Program-made: the position numbers and the translations under genes | NCBI GenBank assembly: GCA_930990965.1 | Contig: CAKNRQ010000007.1 | Location: forward strand, 1 to 59,413 | Source of the DNA: an uncultured Clostridia bacterium | Lineage (GTDB): Bacteria; Bacillota; Clostridia; Oscillospirales; Oscillospiraceae | Length of the DNA: 59,413 bases | Direction of reading: 5' to 3' | The notes under the pieces: generated by a model | What the model was told of the DNA's origin: nothing | What the model saw: only the letters and a program-made list of their open reading frames with translations | The model's database searches: none | Part shown: positions 49,939-58,557 of the stretch, piece after piece | Layout of the letters: every line of letters begins with the position of its first letter | Position numbering within the stretch: position 1 is the stretch's first letter

Positions 49939-51966
49939 TCACAGATTCTTGACAGCGAGGAAAGCAGCTCCGGTGGCATCGCCTATGCGGCCGGGGTTGG
50001 TGCAGTCGCCCACATGTACAACGCGCTCGAAGCGCTTCTCTATCTCGTCGAGCATGCCGAGCTCCGGACGGATGCCGAGGCTGAGCACGGTGGCGTCAAC
50101 GGCTATCTCGTAGGGGCCGGTGTGCTCGTCCTCTTCCACGGCGTCGGCCACGCCCGCGATGTTCTTGATGCCCTCGAGGCCGGAGCCGATGTAGTTGGCG
50201 TTGGAGGGCTCGACGACTATGGCTCCGTCCTTTATTTCAACCAGGGCGGTGTTGGTCTTTATCTCGGCGCCCTTGGCCTCCAGTTGGCGACGGGTGCGGC
50301 GCACGTTGTAGAAGTAGATGCCGTTGCCTATGATGGGCATCATCTCTATAATGACGACCTTGTTGCCGTCCTCGGCCAGGCGCTCGGCGGTCTCGAGGCC
50401 GGTCATGCCGCCGCCGATAACGGCCACGGTCTTGCCGGAGAACTTGACTTTGCCATTGAGCACGTCGAAGCAGGCTACGCCCTTATCTATGCCGGGGATG
50501 GAGCGCGGCACCACGGGCAGGCCGCCGCTGGCGAGCACGACGGCGTAGGGGTTCATGGCCTTGAACTCGTCGAGCTTCTCGGTGGTTATCTCGGTGTTCA
50601 GATGTACGGTTATGTTGGGGTCCTTCTCCACGGTGTGGGTGTACCAGCGGATGAGGTTGTCCATACGGAACTTGTTGGGCGCCTTGTTGGCGAGGTTCAG
50701 GCTGCCGCAGAGCTCGGCCCTCTTGTCGTAGAGCTCAACCTTGAAGCCGCGCTGAGAAAGCGTGAGCGCGCTCTGGATGCCGGCAGGGCCCGCACCAATG
50801 ACAATGACGGTGCCCTCGCCCTTCTCAAGCGGCGCAAGGTTGTCCACCTCGCGGCCCAGCAGCGGGTTCACCGCGCAGCGGATCTGGGCCTGGTCGGCAG
50901 TGACGCGGTGCACGCACCAGTTGCAGGAAATGCAGGGACGGATGTCCTCGGAGTGGCCGCTCTTGGCCTTGTTGCACCACTCGGGATCGGCGCTGTGCTG
51001 ACGGCCCATGACGACGAAGTCATAGACGCCCTCTTCAAGCAACTGCTCGGCCTCTTCCGGGGTCTTGACCTCGTTGGGGCCATAGATGGGCACATGCAGG
51101 ACCTTCTTGAACTGCTCGAGGTACTCGTTACGCCAGCCGCAGGGCATGTCGGGCGCGCCGGTGCGCTCCTCGACGCCAACGGAGAAGTTGAAACCGTCGA
51201 TGCCCTTGCTCTCCAGGTACTGTGCGATCTCGAGCATATCTTCCAGAGTAGGCTCGCCCTCCATGCCCTCGGCGTCGTAGAGGTGAATACGGGCCGTGAT
51301 GGGGAAGTTCGCCGGGACCTTCTGGCGTATCTTCTCTATCGTCTCGACTATGATGCGGCAACGGTTCTCCATGCTCCCGCCGTACTCGTCGGTGCGGCAG
51401 TTGCGGGTGGGGCTGATGAACTGGTGGAACATGAACCAGTGGCCGCAGTGCAGCTCTACGCCGTCGCAGCCGGCGCAGTAGGCGTGCTCGGCGGCGTTGG
51501 CGAAGGCGTCCTCAATGAGCTGGATGTCGTCCTTGGTCATCTCGCGGCAGGGCGCGAAGCCTCTCGCAGCCAGCTGCGGGGTCATGGCGCTCGCAGACAT
51601 GGGCACGTGGCCCTTGTTGAACTTGGGGCTGGACTTACGGCCCGGGTGGTTGAGCTGAACGAAGAGCTTGCTGCCGTAGCTGTGTACGCGCTCGGCCAGT
51701 ATGCTCATGGCGTGGCGGTCGTCCAGATCCCTGAGGAAGCACTGGCCGGACATGGAGACGCCGCCGTACTCGGGGCCGATAACGCCGACGAAGCCGACTT
51801 CGACGAGTCCCGTGCCGCCCTTGGCCTTGGAAGCGTAGTACTCAATGGCGCGCTCGGTGATTTCGCCCGAGGCCTGGCCCAGGCAGTCGTCCATAGGGGA
51901 CATTATGACGCGGTTGCGCAGCTCGCAGCCGTTTATTTTGCCCTTGCTGAATAGCTTCTCGTACAT
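49939..51966 (-). CDS. old-yellow-enzyme/2-enoate reductase family, FMN/FAD/[4Fe-4S] oxidoreductase
   Basis: A 675-residue three-cofactor enzyme that reduces C=C bonds next to a carbonyl or carboxylate (2,4-dienoyl-CoA reductase, enoate reductase, BaiCD/BaiH-like). Residues 1-340 are the FMN TIM barrel (EKLFSKGKINGCELRNRVIM; FVQLNHPGR; ELHCGHW; RTDEYGGSMENR). The iron-sulphur ligands are Cys345, Cys348, Cys351 and Cys364. The FAD and NAD(P)H dinucleotide folds start at G-A-G-P-A-G near 393 and G-G-G-M-T-G near 520. The start is the ATG behind AGGAGG; the frame runs to 52023 without support. The alcohol dehydrogenase gene follows. A TATTTGATAT-type element lies about 95 bases upstream. Confidence 0.94.
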   Translation of the reverse strand: MYEKLFSKGKINGCELRNRVIMSPMDDCLGQASGEITERAIEYYASKAKGGTGLVEVGFVGVIGPEYGGVSMSGQCFLRDLDDRHAMSILAERVHSYGSKLFVQLNHPGRKSSPKFNKGHVPMSASAMTPQLAARGFAPCREMTKDDIQLIEDAFANAAEHAYCAGCDGVELHCGHWFMFHQFISPTRNCRTDEYGGSMENRCRIIVETIEKIRQKVPANFPITARIHLYDAEGMEGEPTLEDMLEIAQYLESKGIDGFNFSVGVEERTGAPDMPCGWRNEYLEQFKKVLHVPIYGPNEVKTPEEAEQLLEEGVYDFVVMGRQHSADPEWCNKAKSGHSEDIRPCISCNWCVHRVTADQAQIRCAVNPLLGREVDNLAPLEKGEGTVIVIGAGPAGIQSALTLSQRGFKVELYDKRAELCGSLNLANKAPNKFRMDNLIRWYTHTVEKDPNITVHLNTEITTEKLDEFKAMNPYAVVLASGGLPVVPRSIPGIDKGVACFDVLNGKVKFSGKTVAVIGGGMTGLETAERLAEDGNKVVIIEMMPIIGNGIYFYNVRRTRRQLEAKGAEIKTNTALVEIKDGAIVVEPSNANYIGSGLEGIKNIAGVADAVEEDEHTGPYEIAVDATVLSLGIRPELGMLDEIEKRFERVVHVGDCTNPGRIGDATGAAFLAVKNL

Positions 51967-52060
51967 TCTTTTTCCTCCTGTGTTGTTCGCGGCCAATGCC
52001 GCTTTTTCACTCTGCCTTGTCATATTTGTAACACTTGCGTCGAATGATGAGAAGCGCGTT

Positions 52061-52078
52061 TATTTGATATGTCTATAA
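52061..52078. promoter_or_regulatory. candidate LysR (2) operator, copy A
   Basis: TATTTGATATGTCTATAA matches TATTTGATATCTCTATCA at 53140-53157 in 16 of 18 positions. It lies about 95 bases upstream of the enoate reductase ATG, beyond the 3' end of the LysR gene, a distance that suits LysR activation. Confidence 0.55.
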
Positions 52079-52107
52079 GAGATTCTTGTAATGCCCCTCA
52101 AAAACTT

Positions 52108-52136
52108 GAAGCCCGGTCCGCATTGGACCGGGCTTC
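52108..52136 (-). terminator. terminator after LysR (2)
   Basis: GAAGCCCGGTCC / GGACCGGGCTTC stem with a five-base loop. On the minus strand it is followed by AAGTTTTTG. Confidence 0.85.
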
Positions 52137-52149
52137 ATGCCGCAGATGT

Positions 52150-53028
52150 TCATTTATATCTCGGCTGCGTGCGCTTCATGGTGGCTATGAAGGAGCGCAC
52201 CAGCTTGTTGGCGCCCAGCGTGTGGCCAACCGCCACGCCGATGCCCCTTTTTATCGGCGGCTCCAGCGGAATAAAGCGCACGTTCTCCGGGCATTCCAGC
52301 GAGTACATGCGTGTTACAAAGCTCACAGCACGGTTTTGCTGCACCATGGAGAGCGTGATGGAGCCGTCCTCCGTGTACAGATCGGTCTGGCGCTCGTAGC
52401 GTATCCCCAGCTCCTCCAGTTTGAGGCTAACAACGTTTTTGGGGTTGATGTTCGGGAAAATGATGGGGTACGGCCTGAGCATTTCCAGCGTCACACAGCT
52501 CTCGCTGCATATAGGCAGGCTCTCGTGGGCGGCCACCCACATCTCGTCATCGAAGATATACTGCCAGTTGTAGCCCTCGACCACGTGCTTTTCGCACAGG
52601 GCGATGTCTATGGCATCCTCGTCGAGCCACTTTTTCATGTTCAGCACGCTTGTGCGTATTTCAAACTTCACGTCCGGATGCAGCTTGTGAAAAGAGCGCA
52701 GCACCTCCGGCAGCCAGGAAACCATCAGGCTGGAATAGGCCGCTATGCGTATGACGCCATTGTAGTGGCTCTTGAGCAGTGCGAGGCGCTCATTTACGGC
52801 AATTTCGCAGTCAACGAGTCGTTCAAGCAGCGGGTAGAGCTCCTGTCCTTCAGGCGTCAGGGTGATTCCGCTGTGTCCGCGGCTCAACAGCTTGATGCCC
52901 AGGTCATCTTCCAGCGTGTTGAGTATATACGTAAGTCCCGACTGCGTGTATCCAAGCTCGACAGCCGCCTTATTTATACTGCCTATGCGCACTGTTTCGA
53001 TAAAAGCAAATATCTTTTTCGTCTCCAA
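52150..53028 (-). CDS. LysR-family transcriptional regulator (2)
   Basis: A 292-residue LysR-type regulator. The helix-turn-helix is E-T-K-K-I-F-A-F-I-E-T-V followed by N-K-A-A-V-E-L-G-Y-T-Q-S-G-L-T-Y-I-L-N-T-L-E-D-D-L-G, and the effector domain begins near residue 90. The start is a TTG, with GGAGGTAGGT about ten bases before it and no ATG nearby. It has its own promoter (53073-53101). It is divergent from the lactonase gene and lies between two copies of TATTTGATATnTCTATnA, so it probably controls both the enoate reductase-alcohol dehydrogenase operon and the lactonase operon. Confidence 0.92.
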   Translation of the reverse strand: METKKIFAFIETVRIGSINKAAVELGYTQSGLTYILNTLEDDLGIKLLSRGHSGITLTPEGQELYPLLERLVDCEIAVNERLALLKSHYNGVIRIAAYSSLMVSWLPEVLRSFHKLHPDVKFEIRTSVLNMKKWLDEDAIDIALCEKHVVEGYNWQYIFDDEMWVAAHESLPICSESCVTLEMLRPYPIIFPNINPKNVVSLKLEELGIRYERQTDLYTEDGSITLSMVQQNRAVSFVTRMYSLECPENVRFIPLEPPIKRGIGVAVGHTLGANKLVRSFIATMKRTQPRYK

Positions 53029-53072
53029 CAGTGACCTACCTCCGTGAACATTTTATTCTATCACTTTAGACT

Positions 53073-53101
53073 ATAATATCATTTCGACAACCATTTGACA
53101 A
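53073..53101 (-). promoter_or_regulatory. promoter for LysR (2)
   Basis: Minus strand TTGTCA (53101-53096), 17-base spacer, TATTAT (53078-53073). Confidence 0.65.
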
Positions 53102-53139
53102 TCGCTGGCTTTGCTTTGGCGTATTGCTTTCTAACGGAA

Positions 53140-53157
53140 TATTTGATATCTCTATCA
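53140..53157. promoter_or_regulatory. candidate LysR (2) operator, copy B
   Basis: TATTTGATATCTCTATCA, containing the perfect dyad TGATA-TCTC-TATCA (53144-53157). It sits between the LysR promoter and the lactonase start, about 111 bases before the latter. A sister copy is at 52061-52078. Confidence 0.6.
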
Positions 53158-53267
53158 CAATGCCTGTCTTCTCAGGCGGGCAAGTTGATGTTATTTTGTT
53201 AACAAGCAAAAGAAGCCGCGTTTGTTGACGCAACCGGCAAAAATGGGGCAAACAAGGGGGAAAAAGA

Positions 53268-54068
53268 ATGAGCACTGGCCTAAAGCTGTACTTCCTCTCA
53301 CTGGGCCGCATCACCTGCGACACAAACGCTCTGGTTGCGCTTATGACCAGGGCCACGTCGCTGGACCCGCATCCGGTGTGCAAATTTGAGCCCTTCCCGG
53401 TCTGTGCGGCGTACATAGAGACGCCCGGCGCCAAGTTGCTTTGGGGCACCGGGCTGCGCGCCGACTGTTTCACCGGCGGCGAACCGGAGAGCACGAAAAT
53501 AAACATACCGATTTCCCGAGACGATAACGAGTCGCTTGAGCATCAGCTCTCCCTGTGCGGCGTGAGTCCGGAGGAAATTGATTACGTCATAATGTCCCAC
53601 CTGCACCATGACCACGCAGGCCGGATAAATCTATTTAAAAACGCGAAAATTGTCGTACAGCGCCGCGAAATGGAGCGTGCGCGTGCCGAAACTCAGATAA
53701 ACCCCATGGGCACCTATCTCAAGGCCGACATTGACATCGACGCCAACTGGACGCTGATAGACGGCGATCTGGATTTGCTGCCCGGCGTCAAGCTGCTTTT
53801 CGTGCCAGGCCACGCAGATGGACAGCAGTGCCTGCAACTCGAGCTTGACAATCTCGGCACGGCGCTTCTCACGTCCGATGCGTGCTACACGTCCATAAAC
53901 TGGGGCCCGCCCATGCGCCCGCCAGGAGTGCTGGACGACTCCAGAAGTTACTTCAGCTCACTGCGCCGCCTGCACGCCATTGCAGAGGAGACAAACGCCA
54001 CCGTCTTCTTCGGGCACGACATGGCCCAGTTTGACACTCTGCGCAAAGCGCCTGCATTTTACGACTGA
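53268..54068 (+). CDS. metallo-beta-lactamase-fold lactonase-like hydrolase (AhlD/AttM type)
   Basis: A 266-residue cytoplasmic MBL-fold enzyme. The dinuclear zinc motif is His111-x-His113-x-Asp115-His116 in MSHLHHDHAG; later ligands are in V-P-G-H-A-D-G-Q-Q and L-L-T-S-D-A-C-Y, and a C-terminal F-F-G-H-D is present. This pattern is that of N-acyl-homoserine-lactone lactonase relatives, which open lactone rings. In a likely gut Clostridium a quorum-quenching role is unproven; a dietary or metabolic lactone fits the neighbouring permease and reductase better. AGGGGG lies eight to ten bases before the ATG. It is first in an operon divergent from LysR (2). Confidence 0.88.
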   Translation: MSTGLKLYFLSLGRITCDTNALVALMTRATSLDPHPVCKFEPFPVCAAYIETPGAKLLWGTGLRADCFTGGEPESTKINIPISRDDNESLEHQLSLCGVSPEEIDYVIMSHLHHDHAGRINLFKNAKIVVQRREMERARAETQINPMGTYLKADIDIDANWTLIDGDLDLLPGVKLLFVPGHADGQQCLQLELDNLGTALLTSDACYTSINWGPPMRPPGVLDDSRSYFSSLRRLHAIAEETNATVFFGHDMAQFDTLRKAPAFYD

Positions 54069-54213
54069 GGCGAAGCGCCCAGTCTGCACAGTTGTCGCCG
54101 TCATATTTGCCACCCAGCGCCGCTTCTCCTCTCTGCTCTGCCTTAGAAGCGACGGTTCGGTACAGATATGGCGTGAAAAATAACAAGTTTAGCTTTAGAA
54201 AGAGGAGAAAACA

Positions 54214-55530
54214 GTGGTACTTAGTCTAATTGGTATCGTAATAGCGATGGTCTTCGTCGTGGTCTCCATGTTCAAGGGCCTGAAGCCGCTGCTTGCGGGC
54301 GTAATATGCTCGTTCATTATCTGCATTTTCTGCGGCGTCGGTTATGAGGAGGGCATAGCAACCGAGTACGCGGAGTCCTTCGCCACCAGCGTACGGCAAA
54401 ACCTCATGACCTTCCTCTCCTGCAGCGTGCTCAGCAAAGTCATGCTCAACACCAAATGCGCCAAGGTCATCGCAGACGGCATCTCCCGCGTTATCAACCC
54501 AAAGCATGCGCCTATTTCGCTCTTCCTCATCTGCTTCGTACTGAGGCTCGGCGGCATGAGCGTCGGCGCGTACATGATGACCTTCGCCATCGGCCTCTAC
54601 ATCTGCAAGAAGGCCGACTACAGCGAGGACATCCTGCTGGCCTGCGTTGTTGGCTGCTGCTACACCGTGGCCACCTTCGCGCCCATGTTCCCCTCCCCGA
54701 CGAACGCGCTTCTGCAAAACGCATTCGGCACCAGCTCCACTGCCGGTATGCTCAGCGGCATGGTGACTTCCGTCGTCTGCGCCGTGCTTATCCTGGTGTA
54801 TCAGGAGTGGACCTGCCGCCGCTGGAAAAAGCGCGGCCGCACCTTTAAGGCTGACTACATGATAGCGCGCACCTCCTCCAGCGAGGCCAACGCCGACGCC
54901 AAGGAGCCCAACTTCGTGATAGCCATCATCCCCGTCATTGTTGTCTTTGTGTTCTACAACGTCTTTGCCATGAGCGCCAGCGCGGCCATGTTCCTCGGCG
55001 CTTTCGCCTGCATCATCCTCAACTTCCGCGTCTTTACCGCCAAGCAGTGGCTTGCCGACGTCACCAAGGGCGCCTACGAGGGCATCACCCCCATCGTCGC
55101 TCTCGCTGCCATGGCCGGTATCGGCGGCGCTATCACCGTCAGCCCGCTCTATACCTGGCTCGGCACTGCTATAGGCGGCACCGGCGGCATGGATCCCCTG
55201 ATCGCCAGCGCCGGCATCGCCTCCCTGTTTGCGGCCCTGCTCGGCTCGGCCAACGCCGGTATTTCGGCCTGCACCGAGATACTCATGCCCGCCATCAACG
55301 CCTCCGTGGCCGCCGGACAGTACAGCTTCGAGGCCTTCCACAGACTCATCGCCTGCGCCGCGGCCCCCTGGTCTGCCCTGCCGCACAACGGAGCCATCAA
55401 CTCCATGATGGCCATGTTCGATACGGACTTTAAGCGCTCCTACACCCCGACCATTATCAGCGGCTTCGTTATCCCCCTGGCCTGCACCATCTGCATCACC
55501 CTGCCCATGACGCTCATGGGTCTGGTATGA
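54214..55530 (+). CDS. GntP-like organic acid permease
   Basis: A 438-residue, 11-12-helix secondary transporter. The C-terminal P-W-S-A-L-P-H-N-G-A-I-N-S-M-M segment matches the L-P-H-N-G-A motif of GntP-family permeases, which import gluconate, hydroxybutyrate or similar hydroxy-acids. The repeat S-A-N-A-G-I-S-A-C-T-E-I-L is also family-like. The start is a GTG eight bases after AGAGGAG. It is 145 bases after the lactonase gene; that gap has no convincing promoter or terminator, so one transcript is likely. A lactonase beside a hydroxy-acid permease suggests uptake or release of a lactone-derived acid. Confidence 0.82.
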   Translation: MVLSLIGIVIAMVFVVVSMFKGLKPLLAGVICSFIICIFCGVGYEEGIATEYAESFATSVRQNLMTFLSCSVLSKVMLNTKCAKVIADGISRVINPKHAPISLFLICFVLRLGGMSVGAYMMTFAIGLYICKKADYSEDILLACVVGCCYTVATFAPMFPSPTNALLQNAFGTSSTAGMLSGMVTSVVCAVLILVYQEWTCRRWKKRGRTFKADYMIARTSSSEANADAKEPNFVIAIIPVIVVFVFYNVFAMSASAAMFLGAFACIILNFRVFTAKQWLADVTKGAYEGITPIVALAAMAGIGGAITVSPLYTWLGTAIGGTGGMDPLIASAGIASLFAALLGSANAGISACTEILMPAINASVAAGQYSFEAFHRLIACAAAPWSALPHNGAINSMMAMFDTDFKRSYTPTIISGFVIPLACTICITLPMTLMGLV

Positions 55531-55593
55531 GGCGCCAAGCCAGCACGTTTAGTCTAACCCACTTACTACACTTACAGATAGGAGATATACACA

Positions 55594-56664
55594 ATGGAAC
55601 TCATACCCACCAATTTCCCGAAGTCCAGCCTGGGCGGCAATATTGAATACAAGAAACTCGGCAAGAGCGGCCTCAACGTCGCCCCCATCTGCGTCGGAAC
55701 CATGGGTTTCGGCGACCTCAACCGCTGGGGCCGCCCCTGGCTGATCGGCCAGGACAAGGCCGACGAAGTCGTCAAGCACGCGCTCGACCTCGGCCTCAAC
55801 TGGTTCGATACCGCGAACATGTACTCCCTTGGCGCCAGCGAAGAGATCCTCGGCAACGCCCTCAAGCGCTGGTCCCCCAACCGCGATGAGCTGGTCATCC
55901 AGACCAAGGTCAACCAGAAGATGGCCGAGGGCCCGAACCGTCTGGGCTCCTCCCGCAAGGCCATCATGAGCGAAATCGACCACAGCCTGCAGCGCCTGCA
56001 GCTCGACTACGTCGATGTCTACATCCTGCACCGCTGGGACTGGGACACTCCGATTGAAGAGACCATGGAGGCCATGAATGACGTCGTCAAGGCCGGCAAG
56101 GCCCGCTACATCGGCGCCAGCGCCATGTTCGCCTGGCAGTTCGAGAAGGCCTACATGATCGCCAAGATGCACGGCTGGGCCAACTTCATCACCATGCAGA
56201 ACCACCTCAACCTGCTCTACCGTGAGGACGAGCGTGAGATGCTCTGGGCCTGCGATGACGCGGGCGTTGTCTGCACCCCGTACAGCCCCAACGCCTCCGG
56301 CTACTGCTGCCACCCCTGGGGCAGTGAGCACAACCGCGCCAAGTACGACTACAAGACCGCTGAGAAGTACGCCGCTACCGCCGCGCTCGACGAGCCCATC
56401 GTCAACCGCCTCGAGGAAGTTGCCAAGAAGCGCGGCATCCCCATGGTGCAGGTCTCCCTCGCCTGGGTGCGCAGCAAGAACCCCGTATTCGCGCCTATCG
56501 TCGGTGTGACCGAGACCTGGCATCTCGACGACGCCCTCGCCTCCCTCGACGTGACGCTCACCCCCGAGGAAATCCACTACCTCGAAGAGCTCTATACCCC
56601 GCACCCCATCGTCGGCGCGCTCGTAAAGGGTCAGAAGTACAACGCCGGCAACGCCGGCAAGTGA
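55594..56664 (+). CDS. aldo/keto reductase (5)
   Basis: A 356-residue AKR of the long YajO/potassium-channel-beta-like branch. The catalytic residues are Asp72, Tyr77, Lys105 and His146 (DTANMYSLGAS, QTKVN, YILHRWDWD). The Y-I-G-A-S-A-M-F-A-W-Q-F segment is typical of this branch. The cofactor loop is F-A-P-I-V-G-V-T-E-T-W-H-L, without the usual Arg, so the coenzyme may be held differently. AGGAG lies nine bases before the ATG. It follows the permease by 63 bases and ends with a terminator. Confidence 0.93.
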   Translation: MELIPTNFPKSSLGGNIEYKKLGKSGLNVAPICVGTMGFGDLNRWGRPWLIGQDKADEVVKHALDLGLNWFDTANMYSLGASEEILGNALKRWSPNRDELVIQTKVNQKMAEGPNRLGSSRKAIMSEIDHSLQRLQLDYVDVYILHRWDWDTPIEETMEAMNDVVKAGKARYIGASAMFAWQFEKAYMIAKMHGWANFITMQNHLNLLYREDEREMLWACDDAGVVCTPYSPNASGYCCHPWGSEHNRAKYDYKTAEKYAATAALDEPIVNRLEEVAKKRGIPMVQVSLAWVRSKNPVFAPIVGVTETWHLDDALASLDVTLTPEEIHYLEELYTPHPIVGALVKGQKYNAGNAGK

Positions 56665-56702
56665 GATTGCCGCACTGAATCGGCCTGACCTTGACTTTAG
56701 AC

Positions 56703-56740
56703 TGAAGGCTGCCTGACAAAGTTCATGGCAGCCTTCAACT
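56703..56740 (+). terminator. terminator after aldo/keto reductase (5)
   Basis: TGAAGGCTGCC / GGCAGCCTTCA stem with a 13-base loop, followed by ACTTT. Confidence 0.75.
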
Positions 56741-56780
56741 TTAGGATAGCGTTGCGATTCATGAGTTAGGAGGAAACTAC

Positions 56781-58079
56781 ATGACAAGCGCCGTCCAGGG
56801 GCTTATACTTCTGATTGTAGTAATAGTTCTGTTTGTAACCCAGTGGATACCGGCCACTGCCACGGCGCTGTTGTCGGTTGTCCTGTTCGCCGTCACGGGC
56901 ACGGCCTCGTACGAGACCTGCTTCTCCGGCTTTTCCAACGACATAATAATCATGCTCATAGGCGTGCTCATAGTGGGCCAGGCCATGCTGCAATCCGGTC
57001 TGGCCGCCAGGATAGGCCAGGGCTGCCTGTGCCTTTCAAAGGGCAATGAGCGCCGGTTTCTGCTCTATATACTGATTTCCGTGTCATTCACCAGCATGTT
57101 CGTGGACAACACCACTACCGTTGCCATCATGCTGCCGGTCATCGCCGCGGCTTCGCGCAAGTCAAACGGGAGCGTGCGCTTTATGAATTTCGTCATGCCC
57201 ACGTCGCTCGCGGCCATGGTGGGCGGCGCGTGCCTGATGATAGGCTGCACCGTGAACCTGACCGGTCAGTCCATACTGACCGAATACACCGACTACAGCT
57301 TCGGAATGACCGATTTCACCGTCGCCACGCTGCCGGTGCTCGCGGTGACTATACTCTATGTCATGTTCCTCGGATACCGATGTGGGGGCAAAATCTGGGG
57401 TGATGAAAAGCATCTGGAGGACGAACAGGAGGCCGTGGCCCGCTTCGCCAACGGCGGCGGCAGCGCTGCCTCCGGTAAGCCTGACAGGAAGTGTGTTCTC
57501 ATGATAGCCGTAATGGTTGTCATGGTCTCTCTCTTTCTCTTCACCGACCTGCCTTTGGGCCTTTCTGCCTGCATTGCCGCGCTGCTTTGCGTCATATTCC
57601 GGCTCGTTAACCTCAAGGACGCGCTCCCCAAGATGGACTGGGACGTGGTTCTGCGCCTGGCCTGCACGCTGGGCCTGGCGGCGGCCCTGCGCGAGTGCGG
57701 CTTCTGTGAGCTCATATCCGGCGCGTTTGTCTCGGCCTTCGGCAACGACATCCCGCCTCTCCTGATACTTGTGCTGGTTCTCATAGTCTCCACGCTCATA
57801 AGCCAGTTCATGGGCAACTCCACCGTAGTTCTGGTGCTCGGTGCGGCGGTTATCCCTATCGTCGTATCCCTCGGCTACAACCCGCTCGCCATCACAATGG
57901 CGCTCATACTAGGTTCCAGCTTTGCATGGATGACTCCCATAGCCGGAGCGTGCATCGGCATCTCCTACTCCGCGGGATACCAGTTTACGGACTACGTGAA
58001 ATACACCTGGCCCCTCACTATACTCATGTGGTCCGTGCTTATCATCTGGCTGCCCATCGTCTTCCCCTTCGCGGCTTGA
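56781..58079 (+). CDS. SLC13/DASS-family anion transporter
   Basis: A 432-residue membrane transporter of the ArsB/SLC13 (divalent anion:Na+ symporter) superfamily. Two inverted repeats are visible, each with a re-entrant loop: S-M-F-V-D-N-T-T-T-V-A-I-M-L-P near residue 110, and S-Q-F-M-G-N-S-T-V-V-L-V-L near 340. These S/D-N-T/S-T motifs bind Na+ and carboxylate in known members, so dicarboxylates or sulfate-like anions are likely substrates. AGGAGG precedes the ATG. It follows a terminator, so it may depend partly on readthrough or on a weak own promoter near 56745-56770. A strong terminator follows. Confidence 0.87.
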   Translation: MTSAVQGLILLIVVIVLFVTQWIPATATALLSVVLFAVTGTASYETCFSGFSNDIIIMLIGVLIVGQAMLQSGLAARIGQGCLCLSKGNERRFLLYILISVSFTSMFVDNTTTVAIMLPVIAAASRKSNGSVRFMNFVMPTSLAAMVGGACLMIGCTVNLTGQSILTEYTDYSFGMTDFTVATLPVLAVTILYVMFLGYRCGGKIWGDEKHLEDEQEAVARFANGGGSAASGKPDRKCVLMIAVMVVMVSLFLFTDLPLGLSACIAALLCVIFRLVNLKDALPKMDWDVVLRLACTLGLAAALRECGFCELISGAFVSAFGNDIPPLLILVLVLIVSTLISQFMGNSTVVLVLGAAVIPIVVSLGYNPLAITMALILGSSFAWMTPIAGACIGISYSAGYQFTDYVKYTWPLTILMWSVLIIWLPIVFPFAA

Positions 58080-58083
58080 AAAC

Positions 58084-58112
58084 AAAGAGCGTCCCCTCCC
58101 GGGACGCTCTTT
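58084..58112. terminator. bidirectional terminator
   Basis: AAAGAGCGTCCC / GGGACGCTCTTT stem with a short loop, between the convergent SLC13 and MerR genes. Confidence 0.88.
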
Positions 58113-58132
58113 ATCCATTTTGCACGGGACGC

Positions 58133-58546
58133 TCAGTCCCCGGCGTTCACTGCAATCAGGTCGCTGTGGTACTCTGTCTTGCCCTCAAGCACTTCACGGT
58201 AGAAGTTCTCCTTCCAGGCGATGAAGTCCAGACTGTCCTGCAGTTCGGCCATGCGCGCATGGATGTTTTGCTTGTACTTCTCAAGCAGCTCCATGCGCTG
58301 TGGTATCGTGCTCTGGCCCTGTAGGCAGAGCGCCAGATACTCCTTCATCTCCTGTATGCTCATCCCGCAGCGCTTGAGGCAGGCCAATGAGCGTATCCAG
58401 TTCACATCGTGCATATCAAATACGCGATAGTTGTTCCCAGCACGCTTCACATTCGGCACCAGGCCCTCGTTGCAGTAGAATTTGAGCGCCTCGTAGCTCA
58501 TGCCCGTGGCCTCACAGCACTGCTTCATCGTTAACAGATTGTTCAC
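58133..58546 (-). CDS. MerR-family transcriptional regulator
   Basis: A 137-residue MerR-type regulator. The winged helix is L-L-T-M-K-Q-C-C-E-A-T-G-M-S-Y-E-A-L-K-F-Y-C-N-E-G-L-V (residues 4-30), with N-Y-R-V-F as the wing and D-V-N-W-I following. A coiled dimerisation helix follows and a short C-terminal effector part without the Cys pattern of metal sensors. The start is GTG at 58546, five bases after AGGGGTG; a GTG six codons earlier is unsupported. It is divergent from the hydrolase gene, whose promoter has a 19-base spacer holding a perfect palindrome, the standard target of MerR activators. Confidence 0.9.
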   Translation of the reverse strand: MNNLLTMKQCCEATGMSYEALKFYCNEGLVPNVKRAGNNYRVFDMHDVNWIRSLACLKRCGMSIQEMKEYLALCLQGQSTIPQRMELLEKYKQNIHARMAELQDSLDFIAWKENFYREVLEGKTEYHSDLIAVNAGD

Positions 58547-58557
58547 ATCATCACCCC

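Noticed and set aside
49939-51966. Naming the enoate reductase baiCD or baiH.
   Set aside because: The family match is good, but no other bile-acid 7-dehydroxylation genes are in the window, so a specific name is not supported.
53268-54068. Naming the lactonase a quorum-quenching enzyme.
   Set aside because: The metal motif fits the whole superfamily branch, and the neighbouring permease and reductase favour a metabolic role.
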